The notes under the pieces were generated by a model. It ran no database searches. It saw only the letters and a list, made by a program, of their open reading frames with translations, and was not told where the DNA came from. This document shows positions 44,966 through 55,705 of a stretch of 64,000 nucleotides of DNA, piece by piece. Numbering within the stretch: position 1 is the first letter of the stretch; each line of letters begins with the position of its first letter. The position numbers and the translations under genes were made by a program. This DNA comes from Chaetomium olivaceum (lineage: Eukaryota; Ascomycota; Sordariomycetes; Sordariales; Chaetomiaceae): NCBI GenBank assembly GCA_039881045.1, contig JAYWVB010000023.1, positions 248,001-312,000 on the forward strand, read 5' to 3'.

Positions 44966-46885
44966 TAATGGGCTACGCCAAACCTCGATATCTGTCGAGC
45001 ACGGGCGGCGACGATCGGCTAGGGTTGTCGCCATCGGAAGGGAGTGGTCAACTCGACCTCGCCTTTCTCTGCACATCAACATTTTTTTCTCTACGCGAGA
45101 CCTAATCGAGTGGCCAACAAACAATGGTCAACCACAAAAACATTACATGCATTATGGGCCGGAAAAAAACATCGGGCTTTTCTTTCTTGTTCTATAATAA
45201 AGACGGGGACGGTCTGGGCCGGCGCGCGGGGAGTTGCTTACCTACAACATTAATGACATGGGCGGTGGGAGAACGGACCGGCATGGTGGCGCGGCGCCCT
45301 TGCTTTACCATTTTCCCCTTCCTTTTTTCTTTTACTCTTTCTTTCCTTTTTCACGTCATTTACCTCTTGCGGGGGCGGAAACCAGCCAACAGGGCATTGG
45401 TCATTTGTTCTTTGGTCAGGAACACACATGCCATCGCATTAATCACTGCTGCTCTTTCTCAGAGAGAGTGCACCGTTGGAGGCGCTATTATTCGGAGAAC
45501 CCACGTGGCCTGATTGGTGGCTAGTGGTTCTTTTTTTCACGGCAACGACTTTCCATCCTATTCGGTTTCGTCTCTAGACTGGTGGGCGGGGGGTGGCTTC
45601 GCGGTGCAGGCAGAGAGGGTAATGGATGGCCGGGCGACTGGACGGGCGGACGGACGGACGGGTCATCGTGGGTAGGCGGTGGGCGGGTGGATGGATGGAT
45701 ATGGGGGTTGGACGGGACGGCGTGGTGTGTACGGATTAAAGGAAGTGGTCAACTACTTCCCAGCCGGTTTGTGTTGTAGGATTAGGCTTTGACTTGAACT
45801 CGCTCCCCGTCCGGCCCTAGCCCTGGACTGGGCTGGGGCTTGGGGTTTTAGGGGGGGATCGGGTATCAAATGGGGCTTTGTATTGGTCTTTTGGGAGGTG
45901 GTTGGTAGCGTTGCATCATCGGATGGTAAACATAGCGTTCCTGGCAATGGCAGGGTAAACCAGCATGTGGCAAGTTTGTGGAATAACTGGTGTTTCGGTT
46001 TCGGTCTTCGGTCTTTAGTCTTCAAGTGTGTTCTTGTTTGCTTATTATCTCTTGGGGTGGTGGTGGTGACTGAGGGTTCAGGTGGGTGGGTGATCCAAGA
46101 CATGCCTTTGAGCAGGACGGAACGGGCGTGAACCGGGTTTGGGACATTGCCTTGGGCTTTATGGGATCATGTACAAAGTGTGCGGTGTTTTAGGCTTTAT
46201 CGAGTATGTTAAATTCAGTGCAGTCTATGTGGCGCCCTGTCCGTGTTTTGTTGTACAATGCTTCTTGGACTACTTGCCAGACCTGCGGTACATAATCATT
46301 TGCTAACTGCGACGACATCTACACTATGCCTACATTATTTTCGACGACCCCGTTAAAATACATAGTTATCCGAGGGAGTTTATATGGTATGTTCAAGTTT
46401 ACATTGTGTATCTCACCTACTTCGTTGGTTGGAAGTATACCCAACAATCACCCAACGTTCAGAGGTATATGTACATGTACGTACTCGATATCAAGTACAG
46501 CCAGCTTCTTCAGAACCAGCGCCACCCTCCTCAGTAGTCACAGTCAACCACAAGAGCTAAAAAGCAACCACCATATCATGCGCTGTACTTTTTAAATTCA
46601 ACTACCCAGTCAATAAACATATCAAACACCAAACGCCGCTGCCAGCCAGTCTGCCCGTCTATCCTACAGTCTCCCCGGCTGAGCCACATTCTCCGCCCCC
46701 CCGCTGTACCGGCCCGAAACTACAAGACCGCTGTCCAAAACGTATCCAAGCGCATGCTTAGTATGCCATGGTAGTTGTACAGAGATATCTCGACGTATAT
46801 CGATAAAAAAAAAAGAAAAAAAGGAAAATTCCCGGCGAGGGATCGTAGTAATAAATGAGATATGAAAGAATTGATGTATTCGAGA
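44966..46885. other. 1.9-kb convergent intergenic region
   Basis: Between the stops of the C2H2 gene and the exchanger gene. It contains G-rich tetranucleotide repeats at 45641-45700 and an A/T-rich segment at 46330-46860. No gene recognised; long 3' UTRs are possible. Confidence 0.45.
45641..45700. repeat. GGAC / GGAT tetranucleotide repeats
   Basis: GGAC units (about 45641-45660) and GGAT units (about 45687-45700) separated by 25 bp in noncoding sequence. Confidence 0.7.
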
Positions 46886-48532
46886 TTAAACCTTGCCGAG
46901 GGCATCCGCTGGGCTGGCCCAGAAGGCGAGAGCAATAATCAAGTAGAGGCCGAGAAGCTGTGTGGTTGTTAGCTACCTGATTTCGCGGTGTAGAGGGAGA
47001 AAGCATCGTGGGACATACCATAGCGCCCTCGAGGTAGTTAGATTTGCCGTCTTGGACGGTGTAGGTGACGACCAGCACAGAGAGGGCAAAAGCAATGGTT
47101 TCGACTGGTCCGGATTAGCAACGAAGTGGGTGTCAGTTGGGGGCCAAGAAAGCTTACATGTCTCAAAGTGGAGCGTCATGGGCTGGCCAATTGCCCAGCC
47201 CAGCATGACCAGCGCGGGCGTCACGAGCAGCGCAATCTGGATGCTCGATCCGATAGCCACGCCCATGGCTAGGTCCATCTTGTCCTTAACGGCCACCACG
47301 CATGCGGTGACGTGCTCAGCAGCGTTGCCGACGATGGGGATCAGGATCAGACCGATGAACGTCTTGCTGATATTGCCCGTAGCCACCAGCGCGTCAATGC
47401 TGTCCACCATGTAGTCGGCGCACACCGAGATGATCAGCGTCACCACTATCAGGACAATCGCGGCAGCCCAGGGACCCAACAGCGGCTCATGCTCGTCCTC
47501 GCCATTGCCCTGGTCGGGTTGGGCCTCGGGCTCGAATAGCTTCTTGTGCGTGCGCAGGGCGAAGTAGAGGTACAGGACGTAGAGGAACAGCAGGACGATG
47601 GAGGTGCCGCGCGAGAGAAACAGAATGCTGGCCTTCTTGTTATCTTCGTCGGCATTGTTGAGAACACCGTACAGCGCAGCGGGGAGGATCATGGAGGCCG
47701 AGGCGAGGGTCATGAGCGAACACGTCGTCTGGGCCGTAGCCGCTGAGAAGCTCTGTTCGGTGCCGTTGCCGTTGGCGTCACGCATGTTGTAAACGCCACC
47801 GAGGAAGAAGCACATGCCGAGAACCAGGAGCAGGTTGGACAGGATGGATCCGATCATAGACGACTGCACGACCTCAATTTCTCCAGCGCGCAACGCGACA
47901 ATGCTGACGATGAGTTCCACGGCATTTCCGAAGGTCGCATTAACCAGCCCTCCGAGGGTCTCGCCCAATCGGACCGCAATTTCCTCAGTCGCAAACGAGA
48001 GAACAGCAGCGAGCGGGATGATGGCGAAAAAGTTGAGGGAGAAAACCCAGGGGGCGCTCCATTCCTGTTCGCCGGCAATGATGCCCAAGGGTACGAAGAC
48101 GAGAAGGAGGTTGATCCATGCTATGCGACAACTTAGCACATACTTCCCCCAAGCTTTCCCGAGTGGTTGTCAAGTAAGGTACGTACAGCTAAGCAGAGTG
48201 ACTTTGGTCACGTTCCACACCAGGGCCGGCCATCGGACAAAGGGATTCGGGCTGTTGGTGCCGGGAGTGCTCTCGTTATTGATGAGGAGATGGCGCCAGA
48301 AACCGGGTTCGGCGTGCAGGGCGGAGGAAACGTGGTGCCCCCCCAGGAGGGGTTGTTGCTCGCCGTTCATACCGCCGAGACTGGTGAAGTGGGCGCTGGA
48401 GTTGCCGTTGCCGTTGACGGTGCCGTTTGCGGGATTGTTGAGCTTTCCGGTTTCAATGCGCCGGAGCTGGTCGCGCGTTTTTAGGTTGACTGCGGGGCTT
48501 GTTAAATTATTGCTATCTGAGCCGTTGTCCAT
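46886..48532 (-). CDS. VCX1: Vacuolar Ca2+/H+ exchanger (CAX family)
   Basis: Low-affinity, high-capacity antiporter moving Ca2+ into the vacuole against the proton gradient; central in calcium and manganese tolerance. Four exons: 48532-48187, 48120-47158, 47104-47019, 46957-46886; 488 aa. The soluble N-terminus (about 110 aa) includes EQQPLLGGHH. Eleven hydrophobic segments follow. Both CAX alpha-repeat signatures are present: LGGLVNATFGNAVELIVSIV in the first half and IPIVGNAAEHVTACVVAVKD in the second, with the essential glutamates. An acidic loop (NGEDEHEPLL) separates the halves. The end KSNYLEGAM-LLGLYLIIALAFWA is split by intron 3 and is conserved. Exon phases agree throughout. Confidence 0.94.
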
Positions 48533-50887
48533 GGCTGAGGTAGGTTGGTATTCAGGCGTGACGAGGAGCTAGGGTGCAATGGGTTGTGGTGTTGGCTGGA
48601 TGACCAGGGCCGCTCATCTCGAAACAAGTGGCAAAGGCGCAAGTTTCCAATGACTCGGAGCCAATTGACCGTGGGCGACTTGAAGATGGGATGACGATGC
48701 GCGACTTCCCGTGGGGTAAAGGTAGGGTAGGTAGGGGCATGTACCTGACCGACAGACGCGGGCTAGAGGGTAGAGGGTAGGGAGGAGGAAGGAAGGGGTA
48801 GAAGAGGAAGAGCGGTCGCCTACTTACACATTTCCGACAGCGATACCGCTTCAAGTCAAGTCTTTCTGGGCAAAGAAGGATGGAGCGAAATATCGTTTCC
48901 GTCCCGTTCTTGGGCGCACCGGTCGTGGGGAATGGGGCGAACGTCTTGGTTGTGCCGGGACTGGCTGGATTGGCAAGCAACCTAAGCCGGGAGGGAGACG
49001 CGGAGAGAGAACAAAGGACTTTGCAGCGTTTCCAGGTCGCTTGAGTGGGGTTCCAGATCGGGGACTCCCCTTGTAACAAGATCCCTGTCGTAAGTGTATT
49101 CCTCTGTAACGTAAATTGTTCCTGTCAGTTGCCTTCCATAAAACCACAACTTCACTCCACCGTCGCCGAGAGATACCATCCCTCGCCTGCCTTCGGATTC
49201 CCGACAGACAGACAGACAGACAGCGGTCAGAGGACGACACTCTGCCTGGGCGCAGCAGGCCCGGACTTGCCCAAACAGGAGTCCGAGTCAGCAAGTCGGT
49301 ATGGAAGATCACACGTACCGCGTCACCACAGTCCCTTCTTCCCGTCGTTCCGATGAGAATATTCCAAACAAGACGAGGGGAGAGGCGTCCAATGCAGATG
49401 CCAAGCGTGGCAGTGAGCTCTGGCGGAGTGCAGTTTGATGAGACAAGCCGATTGATTGTTCAGCAGTCCGTTTCTCCGTCGGGTGTTCGATTCGGGCAAT
49501 CAATCTTTCCAAGGTACTTTTTTGTGTTTTCCGGCGATGCTCGGCCCGCAAAGATGAAATACACAGCCGTCTGCGCCGTAGACTGTCAGCGGGCAAAGCA
49601 ATTGCTCGCGTTGGCTCTGGTTTGAAACAGTGAAGGATCCAACAAAAGCAGACAAACAAACTGCGGCAACCCGCAATAAGGGCCCGTTAGTTATCCCAAC
49701 TGAAATGTCAAAGACGTAACGAAGCGACACTCCTGAGCTGAAATGTGGAGACCATCTCCAACCATCACAACTTGGCTTTCATGGTTTAAACTGTGGACCC
49801 CATGTTTCTCGATTTCCGAAGTGGGACAACATGCGTCATGTTCCATGTCTTTTTTGATGATCCGGGAGGGAAAAACGGGGAATACATGGATAGGTTCAGA
49901 CGCCATCACGGCCATCAATCTTTCAGAAGCGACCACGACCACTCTCCCCTCGTCCCAAACACACACCCCCTTTCAGCTCGACTCGACATTACCAATTGCC
50001 CTAGCACACCGACAGAACCGTTTATTATGCCAGCACGTTCTCCGCGGGTATTCATACAGCTGACAAGGTGCGCCCTGCGCCCAGCATAACCTCCATACCT
50101 GGGTCCAGTAATCTGTCCCATCCCCGACCCGACCTTTAGTTCCCTGCATAAAACTCAGGTAGGTACACATCACCCACGTCCGTTGGGCCTCCAATGGCAC
50201 TCTTTGTGCGCCTTCCGGTGCCCTGCAGCGGAGCATGTGCATCGTGCAGCATTTGGCTCCTGTGAATGGCGCGCACCGTCGCTCGCATCATCACGGGAAT
50301 CCCCATTCACCCCAAAACATCCCTGACGTTGAGAAAGGCGGGGCGGGCGGGCACAGAGAGGAGGCCTCCCAACTTTGTTGCCAAGAGTGAAACACACAAG
50401 ACTTTTGCTCAGAGACACTGGCGCGGGCGCGGTATTGTGGGTCAATGTGGGGCTTGCTTCCGAGATGTCGGGAGGATTGCCGAGCGGGGGATTGGGACAT
50501 GATTCGATGGAGTGAGGAAAACGGTCGAGGGGTGGGTGTTGTGGGGTTGCAGCCGATGGGTGACTGCAGTTGATAGAAGCTCTGAGGTGACAACACCGAA
50601 TGATCATCATTACACAAGTGGTATATTGCTCTGCACAGACCTTGACGAGGCAGACTCTCAGGCTCCCAAACCCAACCCAACGCCAAAACCATCCACTCCC
50701 GATTCCCACCACCGTATGAGCTGCTTGCGAAGCATGATCCGTTTAGTCGCTGCCCCAAAAACGCCATGCTCGCTATCGATGCAGCCTGCCTCCCAGAAAA
50801 ACACCTCCCAAAAAAAAACACAAGTAGGTACCTTGACAGAAAACGGTAACGGTAAACAACGTAAAGCAACCCCCACTGCGCAAAACC
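48533..50887. other. 2.35-kb gene-free interval
   Basis: Upstream of the exchanger gene and downstream of the patatin gene. A GACA microsatellite is at 49203-49223. Tracts of TAGGTA-type sequence occur near 48725, 50158 and 50824. Open frames overlap on both strands without domains. No gene recognised. Confidence 0.45.
49203..49223. repeat. (GACA)5 microsatellite
   Basis: Perfect tetranucleotide repeat in noncoding sequence. Confidence 0.8.
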
Positions 50888-52447
50888 TCAAGAACACCCA
50901 AAACGTCTCCCCCTGTCCAACTCACGCTCTACATCCACGGCCCCCTTCGCCGCCATCTTCATCAGATCGTGTCTCCTATCAAGATGGTCGAAGAAGTCAC
51001 CCCTGCCCGTAAACATCTCATTCTCCTCCTCCGCCCTCTTCTTCATCGCACACCCCTCGTGAAAGCAGGCGTAGCGCACCCCCAGCGCAAACGTCTCCCA
51101 CCTGGCCGTCGCCGCCCGCGCGCGCCGCCGTTCCACCAGCATCCGCGCGTATTGGGTAATCCGCGCCTTCTGCTCGGGGGCCGAGACCCACTTCGCAGAG
51201 GCCTCCTCGATCTCGCGCAGGAAGAACTTCTTGCGCCAGCCTAGTCGTATCCCGGGCACCTCGAAACGGTGGTAGTGGTTGTAGGAGCGGCCCTCCTCTT
51301 CGCCGATGGCCCACTGGTCCTTAGCGGACGAGGTCGTGGTGGTGGGTGACTGCGACGACGTGAAGGAGCGCAGCTTTTCGTAGAACCACGCCTGGTGCTC
51401 GTCTGTGCCCAGGCTGAGGAGCAGGTCGATGGCCGGCTCCGACTCGTCGAGAAGGGAGGTGATCTCCTTGAGGACTTCTAAGGTCGGGTCGCGGATCTGC
51501 TTGCTGCCGTCGACGAACTGGCCGGAGCCTAGTTTGAAGGGCTTGAACGAGTAGCGCGAGGGCGTGGTGATGGCCTTGGCGACTTCGGGAATCGAGATGA
51601 GGTGCTCCGGGTCGCTCTCCTCCTCTGCGTAGGTGCAGAAAGCGTAGGGGCGTCGCGAGCGGCGGGCCTCGACCTCGGTACACCAGGCGAGAGTCTGGCA
51701 TTGGTAGGTATCTTTGCGAAACTCGCTCGATGCGGCGGACGCTTGAGAGGAGGCCCGGGATACAGTAGGGCTTGCGAGTGCGCCTGGTAGGGTGCGGCCG
51801 GTCGCTGTCACGGTGAACTTGGCGAAGGTATCGAAAAAGGAGCTGGTGCGTTTCGTCGGCCAGGTGCTCCGCCTATAGAGCAGCGGGAATTCGATAGACG
51901 ACACCACCGATGCGTCGTCGGCTAGCGGTATGGATTTGTTCTGTCGGTGAAATTCGTTGATGCAGTCGTCGACGCTCTTCCCAAACATGCCCAGCATGAT
52001 GGCTATTAAACCTCCGACACTCGTGCCCGCGATATAGTCGAAATAGTGGCAAGGCAGGTACTGCCCTTCTCGAAACACATCGTCGGGGATCTGCTCGCGG
52101 GGTATCCGGTCGGTCTGGGTGCTTGCTGAGGCGTGGGGCTCAAGAGACTTCTCGATGCGCTCAATCTCTTGCATTAACGCTCGTAAGACGATGAGTGATG
52201 AGTATCCCCTGATTCCGCCGCCGTCGATTGTTAGGATCAATCTCTTCCATGTCGTCGTCGACACGTTCAAGCCACCTGAAGAACCGGAGCGCGGGCTCGT
52301 AACGTCGGCGCCAGTGGGGCTTTTCGGAGCGACTATCGAGACGCGAGTCGGCACCCGCTTTGGCTTTGGGTTGGATGATCGCAGAGCGGAGACCTGCCCT
52401 GGTTTTTGAGTGGCGGTTTCTCCGAGAGGATTTGCGACGTCCGCCAT
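50888..52447 (-). CDS. Patatin-like phospholipase with C-terminal C2H2-like motif
   Basis: Patatin-fold lipid acyl hydrolase with a Ser-Asp dyad; it would cleave acyl chains from phospholipids or related lipids. One exon, 519 aa from ATG 52447 (MADVANPLGETATQK); the frame is open upstream, but no family sequence is there. The oxyanion loop is DGGGIRGYSS (75-84), nucleophile Ser143 lies in GTSVGG, and the probable catalytic Asp313 in FVDGSKQ departs from the usual D-G-[GA]. A 60-70 aa insert (about 195-250) separates the halves. Near the C-terminus, Cys461-x4-Cys466-x21-His488-x4-His493 (ACFHEGC ... FDHLDRRH) resembles a single C2H2 finger, unusual for a standalone patatin. Divergently arranged with the HeLo gene, 1.05 kb between starts. 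Related patatin domains serve as effectors in fungal NLR proteins; here no NACHT/NB-ARC part is present. Confidence 0.88.
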   Translation of the reverse strand: MADVANPLGETATQKPGQVSALRSSNPKPKRVPTRVSIVAPKSPTGADVTSPRSGSSGGLNVSTTTWKRLILTIDGGGIRGYSSLIVLRALMQEIERIEKSLEPHASASTQTDRIPREQIPDDVFREGQYLPCHYFDYIAGTSVGGLIAIMLGMFGKSVDDCINEFHRQNKSIPLADDASVVSSIEFPLLYRRSTWPTKRTSSFFDTFAKFTVTATGRTLPGALASPTVSRASSQASAASSEFRKDTYQCQTLAWCTEVEARRSRRPYAFCTYAEEESDPEHLISIPEVAKAITTPSRYSFKPFKLGSGQFVDGSKQIRDPTLEVLKEITSLLDESEPAIDLLLSLGTDEHQAWFYEKLRSFTSSQSPTTTTSSAKDQWAIGEEEGRSYNHYHRFEVPGIRLGWRKKFFLREIEEASAKWVSAPEQKARITQYARMLVERRRARAATARWETFALGVRYACFHEGCAMKKRAEEENEMFTGRGDFFDHLDRRHDLMKMAAKGAVDVERELDRGRRFGCS

Positions 52448-53501
52448 GTTGGCTCGTCGATGGCGTAAACTCAGGAACCGTCCGATCCCAATGGCGAGTG
52501 GGAGTTCGAGTGATTCTCGGTGAGACAAAATGGTCTTTGAAGAACCTGGAAAATGGCCAGCAGGCGTGACAGCCTTGCTACCTATAAAATGACGTGGATC
52601 GGGTGTTACTTGGTTCCTTGTGCCTGCTGAGCCTATCATCGGCCTCGGCGGCCGGACCTGCCGCGAAAATCCGCCTCGCTTCAGCCACTTTCGCTCTCTA
52701 TCAGTGGCTTTTAGCACGTGGTCGCCACCGCCTGGGCCCTGGTAGACCTGGAATCATCTGGTCAATCGAACTCAGCTCAGCTCATCTTCCGACGAACCGA
52801 AGCTCCACGCCCGGGACGGGAAGGAACGCCATGGAACAAAAGTTGAACGACAGCTTGGGCGTTGCTTGTTGCTTGCGAAACTTACAACTAGGCTATCTAA
52901 TTCTCTATTCTATTTTATTTGTCTCAGTCCATATACGAAATACTAGTTAATACAAACTAGTTATGTATTTCTCTTAACCGCCTTCCTGCGTGGGGATGCA
53001 AACATGAAGATCCAGTTCCATTCAAGCGAATCTGAAAGTCGAGCGGCCTGCAGCTGCGACGCCGCCCTCTTCATGGCCAACCCCCCGCTTCCATTAGGCT
53101 CCCAGCGGCCGTGACTCACTAGAATTCATTCAGTTTCGCTATATCAAACCCCAGAGCCTCACTAACAAAGCCACTGGCTGATTTTAACCCAACCTGGAAG
53201 TTTTGGTGCTTATGCGGCCCACTTGTGCGGTTCACAGTCTCTCGATCAAGTGCTGAGTGAATGTTGTTATTTCCAGGCGGGCTTGGTCAAAGGCACCTAG
53301 GTGGGTTGGGTCTAATGATCCCTGAATTGGCTTGAGGCTCTCTTTACCAACATTTGGTTCCCTTCGTCTGATTCTGCCCCCTTCGCCTCTTTTCCTGTTT
53401 CGACTCTTTCATCTTGTTTCTTTCCTTCCGCTTTTCTCTATTCACTCTTTTTTTCGTCACAACTCATCGTGTTCATCAGCGGGAAAAACCACCTATCCAA
53501 C
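52448..53501. promoter_or_regulatory. Shared upstream region of patatin and HeLo genes
   Basis: 1.05 kb between divergent starts, presumably holding both promoters. The plus-strand side is CT-rich (53330-53470), a common fungal leader feature. No specific operator recognised. An A/T-rich segment lies at 52880-52960. Confidence 0.4.
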
Positions 53502-55561
53502 ATGGAGGTCGCTAGCGGGGTCATCTCCCTCACACTGGATGTTTTTGATAGTACTGTTCGCAGTAGGTCGAAACCTCCTATACCCCAAACAAGGATGCTG
53601 ATTCCCTGCTAGTCTTCAAGTTTGTCACGGCTCTTGTTGAGATGCCAAGAGAGTACGAACAATACAAGCTGCAGCTCATCATCGAGTACAACAGGGTGTT
53701 AGCCTGGGGAAAAGCAGCTGGCCTGGTTGATGTCCCGGAGGGTTCTAATTTGGGCACCACTCTGGGATCCGACGGGATTGAACTCGTAGCAATCGTCGCC
53801 CGAATTCAGTGGCTGCTATCAGAATTCAGAGAGCTCAACGCTCGCTATGGAAACGAACTGCCGAGCTCTTCCAAGGACGGTGATAAAGAGGGCGAGAAGC
53901 GGGAGGGAGAGCAGCCTACTGACATGGACGTTCTGAAAGAGGTTTCGAGCCTCGCCGTCTCATATGAGTCGAAGAAGAACGACCGTCGGCATGCTCGCGG
54001 AACCAACCATATCCGCAACTTCCTTGAAAAGACTGGCCACAACACCAAAGACATCATCACCCATCCGGTCAGAGTCCGGTGGTTGGCGATCGACAAGGAG
54101 GCTTTCGAATCTCTACTCAAGGATATCCACACACTCACAGAACGGCTCCACGAGCTCATGCGAAATTACCGCGAGAAGCAAATCGACGGCATCACGGCCA
54201 AGACCTACAGGGAGATGATCCTGACCAGGAACAGCGTCGAGGAGCTGAAAGACATGCTGGACGCAGTCACGAGCCTGATATCCACATCCGCAGGAACCCG
54301 CAAAGAGAAGGAGGCCCATCTGAACGACAAGACCCTCCAGGACCTCATCCAGCTCAAGAAGCTCAGCCGCACCTCTGAAACCATCCTCGCCCAACTCAAA
54401 CACGACAACACCTTCAACATCGAACTAAGCCTATCCGATCTCAACCTCCAAGTCCCCAAGTTCACCGACGCCGACCTCAGCGAAGCCTTCGAGTGGAACG
54501 AGCACGAGACCGACAGCCCGGAGTTCCTCCCGCGGCCGCGCGGCATCCTCGCGACCGGCCCCGACGGCGAGGGCGACGTGCCCGTCTGGATCGAGTGGCG
54601 CGCCCTGGGCGACATCCCGCCCAACTCGCTCAAGGACAAGGAGGCCGCCCTGCGCACGGTGGCCCTGGCCGAGATGCTGCACCTGCCCAAGCCGGCGTCG
54701 CTGCACGCGCCCGAGTGCGTCGGCTACTTTGATGACCGCGAGTCGTCCGGGGCGGACCGCTACGGTTGGATGTTCAAGATGCCTGAGGGTAGTGATTATG
54801 ATACGCGGGTCGTTTCACTGTATGATGTGCTGGGAGATCGGCGGTTTAAGCCGAGCTTGTCGCAGCGTCTGGGGATGGCGGCGAAGCTGTGCTCGACGGT
54901 GTTGAATCTGCATGCGGTCAATTGGCTGCATAAGGGCATCTTCAGTGATAATGTCGTTTTCCATTTCAATGGCGAGGATGACGGTAGTAGCCCAGTCGGC
55001 CTGAGCTACGACCCCGAGAGGTTGACTCTGTCAGGGTTTGAGTTCTCGCGGCCGGATGGGACGGAAACCACAGCCAGGGATGTGAATGTTGTTTGGGACT
55101 TGTACCGCTGGCCTGGGATCCAGCGGCAGAGACCGACCGAGAGGAACTCGAAGAAGACATATGACTTGTACAGCTTGGGGTTGGTTCTTCTGGAGATTGC
55201 CCACTGGGAGAAGTTGTACAAGGTCATGGGTTTCGGGGACAAGGCGTCGGACAACAAGGAGGGCGCCAAGGTGCCCAACATACCGCTTGGGCAGTCCAAG
55301 TCGGTGAGGGATTGGCTGTTGGGGGTCAAGTCAGGGGCACCCTTCGAGGCGGCCGGCCGGCCGAACCCGCTAAAGGAGCTGCGCCATCTCGCCGGGGATA
55401 GATATTGGAAGGTGGTGGAAAGGTGTCTCTGGGCACACGGCGAGAAGGGATTCGGTGTGGAGGAGCAGGCGGAGCAGTCCAATGATTCCGAGGTGGGCAT
55501 ATTGCTGCAGGAGGCATTCACGGTGCATGTAGTCGAGGAGTTGCAAGCTGTCCAGATTTGA
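53502..55561 (+). CDS. HeLo-domain protein with C-terminal pseudokinase-like domain
   Basis: Member of the fungal prion-inhibition/HeLo family. The HeLo domain is the membrane-acting helical bundle of HET-S and is distantly related to the MLKL four-helix bundle. Two exons: 53502-53562 and 53613-55561; 669 aa. The N-terminus MEVASGVISLTLDVFDSTVR joins IFKFVTALVEMPREYEQYKL, then LIIEYNRVLAWGKAAGL, the family signature. HeLo plus helical linker covers about 1-250. The C-terminal part (about 320-640) has a kinase layout without catalytic residues: the beta-3 Lys position is Arg350 in VWIEWRAL, the HRD loop reads LHKGIFSDN (His460) without the Asp, and the DFG position reads SGFEFSRP (Gly495). DLYSLGLVLLEIAHWEKLY matches helix F. 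No amyloid prion-forming motif is seen at the end (LQAVQI). Cell-death function is inferred. Confidence 0.88.
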
Positions 55562-55705
55562 AGGAGAGTGTAATAGCCTGGAGACTTGCCCACATGGACT
55601 GTCTCGTATCCTACAATTGATTCCACCTTCTAGCTCTAAATCTACAAAAACGTTACAGTCCTACTCGTTGTATCTTGCCAACATTATCCAAACAATGTTG
55701 GGGTA

